A DNA stretch of 64,000 nucleotides from Acetispira formosa (nom. nud.) (GTDB lineage: Bacteria > Desulfobacterota > Desulfarculia > Adiutricales > Adiutricaceae). This document shows, piece after piece, positions 57,043 through 64,000 of the stretch (positions are counted from its first letter, which is position 1; each line of letters opens with the position of its first letter). The translations under genes and the position numbers were made by a program. The notes beneath the pieces were generated by a model. It saw only the letters and a program-made list of their open reading frames with translations. It made no database searches and was not told the DNA's origin. The stretch spans positions 2,070,001-2,134,000 of the forward strand of contig CP026657.1 of NCBI GenBank assembly GCA_023525915.1. Reading direction: 5' to 3'.

Positions 57043-57963
57043 TTAAACTTCAAGCACTTTCGGTTCAACATGACCGCCGTAAAGCTGCCTGATGATGCCG
57101 TCGACCAGGCCGACCTTGGGGATGATGTAGTTTTTAACCTTACAAACCTTGCCGACTGTCAGGAAAATATAAAGAGCCGGGACAATAACGTCAGCCCGGT
57201 ATGAGTTCATTTTGTATTTTTCCAGGCGCTCTTCAAAGCTTAAGGACGACAGTTCCTTGTGAAAATCCTTCAGGCTGCCGTAGCTGACTGAATCACCGTC
57301 TTTTTTGCCTAGAAGTTTCAGGGTTTTATTGATGTTCCCACCAGAGGCGATCACCTCGAAGGGGCCATATTCTTCGGCAACCTTTTTCAGGCGTTTTTTG
57401 AATTTATCGTCCGCCTCTTCACTGACGGCCCCGGCCAGAATGCGGAGGGTGCCTATAGGGTAGGAAAAGGCGGTCTGCTTCTGATGATTAAAATAGACGA
57501 TTATCTCGGTGCTGCCGCCGCCCACATCCACATGCAGATAATGTTTGTCCGGGTCCATGAATTCATCAAGAAAACCAGCCTGAAAGACAATTTCAGCTTC
57601 TTCGCCCCCGGAGATGACATCTATCTGCAAGCCTGTTTCACGATAAATTCGGTCGGCCACTTCCAGGCCGTTTTCGGCCTCACGCATGGCGCTGGTGGCG
57701 CAGGCCCGGTAAAGGCGCACGTTAAAGACGTGCATCAGGTGCACGAAAGCTCTCATGGTTTCAACGAAACGTTTGATTTTATCTTCCGATATGATCCCGA
57801 AGCTGAAAACGTCCTCCCCCAGGCGCACCGGCACCCGGATATAGGCGTTCTTCTTCAGGGCCTTGCTCTCTTCAAAATCCTCAACATTATTAATGAGAAG
57901 ACGTATGGCGTTGGAACCGATGTCTATAGCCGCGATGGACTCGACTCTTCTAAGTTTGTTCAT
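57043..57963 (-). CDS. Ppx/GppA-family phosphatase
   Basis: The 306-residue protein has the actin-like ASKHA fold: AAIDIGSNAIRLLI at the N-terminus, RACATSAMREAENG, VISGGEEAEIVFQAGF and HVDVGGGSTEIIVYF. The family hydrolyses polyphosphate (exopolyphosphatase) or pppGpp. It is short, matching single-module Ppx/GppA proteins without an HD domain. Its ATG overlaps the ppk stop by 4 bp, which favours a polyphosphatase role. Confidence 0.9.
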   Translation of the reverse strand: MNKLRRVESIAAIDIGSNAIRLLINNVEDFEESKALKKNAYIRVPVRLGEDVFSFGIISEDKIKRFVETMRAFVHLMHVFNVRLYRACATSAMREAENGLEVADRIYRETGLQIDVISGGEEAEIVFQAGFLDEFMDPDKHYLHVDVGGGSTEIIVYFNHQKQTAFSYPIGTLRILAGAVSEEADDKFKKRLKKVAEEYGPFEVIASGGNINKTLKLLGKKDGDSVSYGSLKDFHKELSSLSFEERLEKYKMNSYRADVIVPALYIFLTVGKVCKVKNYIIPKVGLVDGIIRQLYGGHVEPKVLEV

Positions 57964-60023
57964 TCCTCACCCGTGTTACGCTGGGAAGCGTTTTGATAAT
58001 ATTGATAAAGGGCCGCCTGGGAGCGCACCTGGCGGCGGCCGCCGCCGGACACGTAAGTATTGACCCCCAGTTCGGCCAAGTCTCTGGCCTTGACGTTGTC
58101 GGACCACTGGATATCAAAAAAATCCCGCAACGTCCGTCGCACGTTTTCCGAAAGAATGGGCGCGGCCACCTCCAGCCGTTTATCGAGATTGCGGGTCATC
58201 CAGTCGGCGCTGGAGATGAAAACTTTTTCGTCGCCGTCACCCGCGAACAGGAAAAGGCGGCAATGCTCCAGAAATTTATCGACTATGCTGATAGCCTTGA
58301 TATTTTCGCTCAGCTTCTTAACCTGCGGCATCAGGCAACAGGCCCCCCTGACTATCAGCCGCACTTCCACCCCGGCCTGGCCGGCCTTGTATAACAGGCG
58401 TACCATGCGCTCGTCGGTCAGGGTGTTGCATTTGGCGTGGATATAAGCTTTTTTGCCCTGACGGGCGTTTTTGATTTCCCGGTGAATGTGCTGCACCAGC
58501 TTTTTCCGCATGAAGTAAGGCGCCACCAGGAGCTTTTTAGCTTCAAAATGGCGATGGGTGGTCATGAGGAACTCGAAGACGGCCCGCGCGTCGGACACTA
58601 TATCAGGTTCGGCGGTGAAAAGGCCCAGGTCACCGTAGAGGGCGGCGGTGTTCTCATTAAAATTGCCGGTGCCGATATAGGCATAGCCACGGGTGCGGCC
58701 GCCTGATTCCTGACGCTCGATGAGCACCAGCTTGGAATGCACTTTCAGATCGGGCATGCCGTGGATGACTTTGACCCCGGCCTCCTGAAGGGTATCGACG
58801 GCCAGGATGTTTTTTTCCTCATCAAAGCGGGCCATCAGCTCCACCAGGGCGACCACGTTTTTGCCGTTGCGGGCCGCGTTTACCAGGGTGTTGATGACCT
58901 TGGAGCGCTCGGCCGTGCGATAGAGAGTGATGAAGATGTTTTTCACCTTGGGGTCAATGGCCGCCTCCCGCAGGAAATCCACAAAATGATTGAAGGTGTG
59001 ATAGGGAAAATTCACCAGCACGTCTTTTTTGCGAATAACCTTCAGGATGCTGGAAAATGGCACGATATCCGGGTGAGACAGGGGCGGAGTGGCTTTTTCC
59101 TCTAGTTCTGGACGGACTTTGGGGAACTTCATCAAGTCCTTCATCATATGGTAGCGCCCGCCGGAGGCCAGTTGCTCTTTGCTCAAATTCAGCTTGCGGA
59201 TCAGAAGGCGCAGAAAGTCGGGCGGCATCTGTTCATCATGAACCAGCCGCACCGGGCGGCCGTGCATACGGTTTTCAATGCCTTTTTCCATTTTATCGAC
59301 AATGCTGATGGAAATGTCATCGTCAAGGGTCAATTCCGCGTCGCGCATCATTTTGAAGGTGTGGGCGCTGATTTGGTCGTAATTGAACATGAAAAAGATG
59401 TCATCAAGGCAGAAGCGGATGATGTCGTCCAAAAAAATGATGTCGCGGCGCGGCGGTGGCGAAGGAAGCTGAATGAAGCGCGGCGAATCAATGGAGACCG
59501 GAATGCGGATAATGGCATAGCTGGTATGTTTGCCGCGGGTCATTTTGACTCCGTGGTAAATCTGATCGTCGGCCAGGAAAGGCAGGGGCTGGGATTTATG
59601 GACGATAAGCGGCACCAGCCGCATACTGACCACTGAAGCGAAGTAATCAAGAATGAAACTTTTTTGCTCCTCGCTCAGCATGGTTTCATTGATGACCCTT
59701 ATGCCCTCTTCCTCCATTTCGCCCAGTATGCCATCAAAGATACGGGCAAAAATTTTCTGATTTTTATGAATCTTGGCATTGACCAGCGGCAGTAGGTCGC
59801 CGGGGAAATAACCGCCGGAAAGCTTGCGGCCGCTCTTGACCTTTGATCTGTTCATACGGACCAGATTGGCCAGCCGCACTTTGATGAATTCGTCCTGATT
59901 GCTGGAAAATATGCCTAGAAAACGGAGCCTCTGCATCAGGGGCACAGTGGGATCGCAGGCCTCCTGAAGCACCCTGTCATTGAAGGCCAGCCAGCTTAAT
60001 TCACGGTTATTGGTCGGGGTCAT
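57960..60023 (-). CDS. ppk: Polyphosphate kinase 1
   Basis: The 687-residue enzyme polymerises the gamma-phosphate of ATP into polyphosphate. It has the N-terminal RELSWLAFNDRVLQEACDP and RLRFLGIFSSNQDEF motifs, the head domain, and two phospholipase-D-like HKD modules, with His429 in DLKVHSKLVLI as the likely autophosphorylated residue, plus YAYIGTGNFNE and VFISSADWMTRNLDKRLEV. Length is standard. It is translationally coupled to the Ppx/GppA gene, giving a synthesis-breakdown pair. Confidence 0.96.
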   Translation of the reverse strand: MTPTNNRELSWLAFNDRVLQEACDPTVPLMQRLRFLGIFSSNQDEFIKVRLANLVRMNRSKVKSGRKLSGGYFPGDLLPLVNAKIHKNQKIFARIFDGILGEMEEEGIRVINETMLSEEQKSFILDYFASVVSMRLVPLIVHKSQPLPFLADDQIYHGVKMTRGKHTSYAIIRIPVSIDSPRFIQLPSPPPRRDIIFLDDIIRFCLDDIFFMFNYDQISAHTFKMMRDAELTLDDDISISIVDKMEKGIENRMHGRPVRLVHDEQMPPDFLRLLIRKLNLSKEQLASGGRYHMMKDLMKFPKVRPELEEKATPPLSHPDIVPFSSILKVIRKKDVLVNFPYHTFNHFVDFLREAAIDPKVKNIFITLYRTAERSKVINTLVNAARNGKNVVALVELMARFDEEKNILAVDTLQEAGVKVIHGMPDLKVHSKLVLIERQESGGRTRGYAYIGTGNFNENTAALYGDLGLFTAEPDIVSDARAVFEFLMTTHRHFEAKKLLVAPYFMRKKLVQHIHREIKNARQGKKAYIHAKCNTLTDERMVRLLYKAGQAGVEVRLIVRGACCLMPQVKKLSENIKAISIVDKFLEHCRLFLFAGDGDEKVFISSADWMTRNLDKRLEVAAPILSENVRRTLRDFFDIQWSDNVKARDLAELGVNTYVSGGGRRQVRSQAALYQYYQNASQRNTGEE

Positions 60024-60047
60024 GCGGTCAACTCACCAATGGGCGGC

Positions 60048-60782
60048 TCAAAGCCCTGAAATTTTATAGAGGCCCTTTTCCACGGCCACATCCGGCGGGT
60101 GGCCGTGTTTTTCAAAATAGGCATAGACCGGCTCCAGCATAGTCCAGAAATCGTGCCAGGGGTAATTTTTATATAAGGCTAAATTGCTCGCGGTCAGGCG
60201 AAAGGGGAATATGTGTACCCGGAAAAAGGGCTGTCCGTTATCGAGAGCGGCCTTGGCCAGAGTATAAATTTCTTCAATTTGCGGGTCGGTCATGGCATAG
60301 CAGCCATCAGAGAGGCAATTGCCGTGAACCATCAAGAGGCTGCCGGTGTAGCCCTGGGCGCGGTCATAGGCGTTGGGATAGTCAAGATCGAATGAGAGGT
60401 GGTAATTGCTGAAGGGATTAAGGTGCCTGAGCCCGACCGCGTAGAAACCTTCGGGGGCTTTGCGGTCACCCTCTTTTGTTTTGGGGCCGAGGCCGCCGGA
60501 GAAGGCGCAGATGGGATATGAATGAAACAGCTTGAATTTTTGCGAATTTTCGGGAAGCATCCAGATTTCCACAATGGCTTCGTCTTTAAAAATACGCAGG
60601 AAAACAGGATTGCCAAGTTTGAAGGCTGATCCGAGTTTTTTGTCAAGACGGGGCTTGGCCGCTTCAGCGGCCGACTCTTCCCGCCCGACGGCCATCAGGG
60701 GCGGAGGTAAGAGCGCCAACGAAAGGGCGAGAAAAGTAAAGATCAAGAAAAGACGCTTAATCAATGCAAGGCTCGCTTTCAA
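60048..60782 (-). CDS. YafK-type L,D-transpeptidase
   Basis: The 244-residue protein has an N-terminal membrane/signal segment (about 9-32) and a YkuD-type catalytic domain: HSYPICAFSGGLGPKTKEGDRKAPEGFYAV and the catalytic LMVHGNCLSDGCYAMTD, with Cys in the S(D)GC position and the upstream His. YafK-like enzymes act on Braun-lipoprotein or peptidoglycan crosslinks in the periplasm. The start is uncertain: the frame begins with TTG at 60782 and a second TTG lies six codons in. It is 24 bp upstream of ppk. Confidence 0.88.
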   Translation of the reverse strand: MKASLALIKRLFLIFTFLALSLALLPPPLMAVGREESAAEAAKPRLDKKLGSAFKLGNPVFLRIFKDEAIVEIWMLPENSQKFKLFHSYPICAFSGGLGPKTKEGDRKAPEGFYAVGLRHLNPFSNYHLSFDLDYPNAYDRAQGYTGSLLMVHGNCLSDGCYAMTDPQIEEIYTLAKAALDNGQPFFRVHIFPFRLTASNLALYKNYPWHDFWTMLEPVYAYFEKHGHPPDVAVEKGLYKISGL

Positions 60783-60805
60783 AAAAACAGGATCACGGTG
60801 GGCCG

Positions 60806-60936
60806 TAGGCGGGGGTTGAAAAATTTCTGTCGTTCACCATTGTTTTAGCGCCACAACTCGCTTCGCGGGCTCCGCTCAGACAAGTGGCGCAAAAACAATG
60901 GCTCTCGACAGAAAATTTTCAACCCCCGCCTCCTAC
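60806..60936. repeat. Long hairpin carrying the giant element's hairpin module
   Basis: Arms of about 47 nt (GGCGGGGGTTGAAAA..., ATTGTTTT.GCGCCAC) and their complements at 60884-60936 enclose the module GCGCCAC-AACTCGCTTCG...CTCAGACAAG-TGGCGC (60848-60890). The loop matches that of the modules in the giant elements, but the closing stem differs in a compensatory way. The remaining gap to eno (60937-61077) holds a GGGGGC/GCCCCC hairpin and a GTCAAGGGGGCTC string like the giant elements' outer arm. Confidence 0.8.
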
Positions 60937-61077
60937 ATTGTCGCCGCACGGTCCGAAGAGTTGCGAATGGCGCTGTTATAATCTCATAGGCAACTGAAAG
61001 CCCCTGGCGAGATCGATGGGGTCAAGGGGGCTCTGCCCCCTTCTGGGGAGCCCCTCTTCAACGCCTTTTGCCTTGCA

Positions 61078-62409
<1,332 letters not shown>

Positions 62410-62481
62410 TCAGCCGGGCGAAGCCTGGCGCTGTTTTTATTTCGGGCCGAGAGCTCGGCCGTAGTAACTTTTGATAAAAAT

Positions 62482-64000
62482 TCAGCGGACGGCGCTGGCC
62501 GCGTCACGCAGAAGGATGAAGCTCTGGTTCTCAATGGTCAGAAGGGTCGGCTCCACCAGGAAATCACCGTTGTTATCAAAGCCGAAGGGGCCGGTGGCTC
62601 CGGGAATGCCCAGGCTCTGGCCGAGAATGCGGCGCACTTCCGCGCGGCTGGAAGCCCCGCTGCCCAAAGCGTTGACCACGGCCAGACCGGCATCATAGCC
62701 ATAGGCGGCAAATTGATCGGGAACCTGGCCGTAGGCGCTCTGATAGGCGCTGATGAAATTTTTGGTTTCCGGGCGCTGGCTGAGTTCGCTGAGGGCCACG
62801 GGGATGACCGCGCCTTGAATATAGCGGGCCGAGCCGCCGGTCAGAAGCTCGGAATTGAGCCACAGAGGCGAACCGAGATACTGCATTTTAGTGACGTCAT
62901 GGAAAGCCATGAGGGGCACGATCTGGGCTATGGAGGCGGCGGCATCTGGCATATAGAGAGCCGTGAAGCCGGTGTTGGCCTGATAGCTGGCGGAGACTTT
63001 ACGGGCCACCTTGCCGCCGGTCAGCCTTTCGACGGCCTTGCCCCAATCGCCGGATTTGGGATCGTAGGTATCGGCCACGGTGACGGCGCCGCCCTGCCGC
63101 CTGACCTCGTTTTCAAAATAAGTGCGCATGGAGCGGCCCAGACTGTCGCTGGGGGCCAGAACCCCCAGGGCCTGGTGACCCTGAACTTTGACGGCGTAAC
63201 GGGCCACGGATTCGGCCTGGTGTTTGGGGGTGAGAAAAATGCGGAAGATGTTGGGGCCTATTCCAGTCAAGTCCATGCGCTGGCTGATGGTAATCATCGG
63301 CAGGCCCGCCTTTTCAGCCGTCTGGGCGGCCGGGAGGACTTCCCGGCTTAACAGCGGCCCCACCACGACCATGACGTTACCATCGGCGGCGGCCTGATTG
63401 ACCAGATTGGAAGCCTCGTCGCCCGAGCCGCGCGAATCCAGAACGGTGAGCCCCACTGAGCCTTTATTGCCCGCCTGGCTGAGGGCCAGCTTCAGGCCGT
63501 TGATGACTTCCTGGGCATATCTGGAGGCGCCGGAATCGCTGACCGGGAGTACGGCGGCGATGGTATAGCGGCCGCTGAGGCCGCTGAGGCTGCCCACCAC
63601 GGCCTGACCGCCGCCGGAAGAGGAGGTGCCTGCTATGGCCTTGGGGCGGGGATCATAACTGCCGCCGAAGACCAGCGGCGGGAGGGAGGCCCCGGCCGCC
63701 AAAGAGGCCAGTTCAGTGACTTTGGGCATCAGGGAGTGGCTGGAAAAATATCTGGAAAAATATTCCGCGTGGGCGGCCGCGCCGGTGGTGTCGCCAGCCT
63801 CCAGGGCTTTGTGAATCAAGGCATAGGTAGCTTCAGGGCCGGGGAAATTCTGGCCATAGCTCTTTTGGATATCACCAAGGGCCGTGGGCGTCATGCGGGC
63901 CAGAGAGGCCAGGAGCCCTTCTTCAGCCGCCGCCTTGGTCTGCCCGGCCGACTTCTGCCAGGCCGCCAAAAAGCTGCCCGCCGCCAACTGGTAGCGGCCC
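62482..64000 (-). CDS. Penicillin-binding-protein activator / periplasmic binding protein, 5' part missing
   Basis: The frame is open through the window edge, so the N-terminus is missing. About 506 residues are visible. The first 110 are helical and TPR-like, linked by a Gly/Ser/Gln-rich stretch to a type 1 periplasmic-binding domain (IAAVLPVSDSGASRYAQEVINGLKLALSQAG in parts, VVGPLLSREVLPAAQTAEKAGLPMITISQ). This two-part architecture matches LpoA-like activators of penicillin-binding proteins; a branched-chain amino-acid receptor is the alternative, but the TPR-like part argues against it. Confidence 0.82.
   Translation of the reverse strand, partial: GRYQLAAGSFLAAWQKSAGQTKAAAEEGLLASLARMTPTALGDIQKSYGQNFPGPEATYALIHKALEAGDTTGAAAHAEYFSRYFSSHSLMPKVTELASLAAGASLPPLVFGGSYDPRPKAIAGTSSSGGGQAVVGSLSGLSGRYTIAAVLPVSDSGASRYAQEVINGLKLALSQAGNKGSVGLTVLDSRGSGDEASNLVNQAAADGNVMVVVGPLLSREVLPAAQTAEKAGLPMITISQRMDLTGIGPNIFRIFLTPKHQAESVARYAVKVQGHQALGVLAPSDSLGRSMRTYFENEVRRQGGAVTVADTYDPKSGDWGKAVERLTGGKVARKVSASYQANTGFTALYMPDAAASIAQIVPLMAFHDVTKMQYLGSPLWLNSELLTGGSARYIQGAVIPVALSELSQRPETKNFISAYQSAYGQVPDQFAAYGYDAGLAVVNALGSGASSRAEVRRILGQSLGIPGATGPFGFDNNGDFLVEPTLLTIENQSFILLRDAASAVR

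Noticed and set aside
60965..61077. Terminator of eno
   Set aside because: GC-rich hairpins are present but there is no T-run on the minus strand, so I did not call a terminator.

Overview
The window looks like chromosomal DNA of a Gram-negative, deltaproteobacterial (Desulfobacterota-type) organism. I infer this from a protein closely resembling the small FMN-binding protein of Desulfovibrio vulgaris Miyazaki, a flavoredoxin-type flavoprotein, zinc-ribbon versions of S14, L36 and L24, and an outer-membrane LPS assembly lipoprotein (LptE) behind nusB. Base composition is mid-50s percent GC by eye. No rRNA, tRNA or CRISPR array was recognised. Almost all large genes are intact housekeeping genes; the unusual content lies between them.

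Layout: 1-2507 (minus) is a riboflavin/nusB/lptE operon. 3085-7889 (plus) holds valS, then overlapping nadC-proB. 8082-18002 is an accessory stretch: FMN-binding protein, CJM1_0395/SprA-type putative metalloprotease, secreted protein plus GNAT, flavoredoxin-like protein, a protein with about 39-residue tandem repeats, an IS110-family transposase, an ABC ATPase with a membrane protein, and a MerR regulator. 18528-21290 pairs a sodium/alanine-type symporter with a Cys/Met-metabolism PLP lyase. 21509-23134 is argC-bioY. 24091-24965 is rplM-rpsI. 25117-31193 is the rod-shape cluster mreB-mreC-mreD-mrdA-rodA.

32421-53715 is the translation cluster on the minus strand. In transcription order it runs rpsL-rpsG-fusA-tuf-rpsJ-rplC-rplD-rplW-rplB-rpsS-rplV-rpsC-rplP-rpmC-rpsQ-rplN-rplX-rplE-rpsN-rpsH-rplF-rplR-rpsE-rpmD-rplO-secY-adk-rpmJ-rpsM-rpsK-rpoA-rplQ. 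It lacks rpsD, infA and map. Unlike textbook S10/spc/alpha operons it has many 100-240 bp spacers carrying hairpins, terminator-like stems and sigma70-like promoters, so it appears to be split into several transcription units. The tuf-rpsJ gap contains two mutually exclusive hairpins laid out like an attenuator. 55074-64000 holds a chemoreceptor, a Ppx/GppA-type phosphatase, polyphosphate kinase, a YafK-type L,D-transpeptidase, enolase and a PBP-activator-like protein cut by the window edge.

The most striking content is a set of non-coding foldback elements. Three copies of an approximately 830-bp giant palindrome sit at 23207-24019, 31440-32262 and 54238-55065. Each has arms of roughly 300 bp and a conserved core of about 180 bp bounded by a 14-bp inverted repeat; one core is inverted relative to the others and there are two interchangeable outer-end types. 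A hairpin module from these arms recurs alone inside a different long palindrome near 60870 with a compensatory stem change. Two further hairpins with a shared apex and unrelated arms flank the IS110 gene, and a third family lies at 18.3, 45.9 and 53.2 kb. I regard these as the best candidate for an undescribed system: mobile or structured-RNA foldback elements. Their function is unknown.
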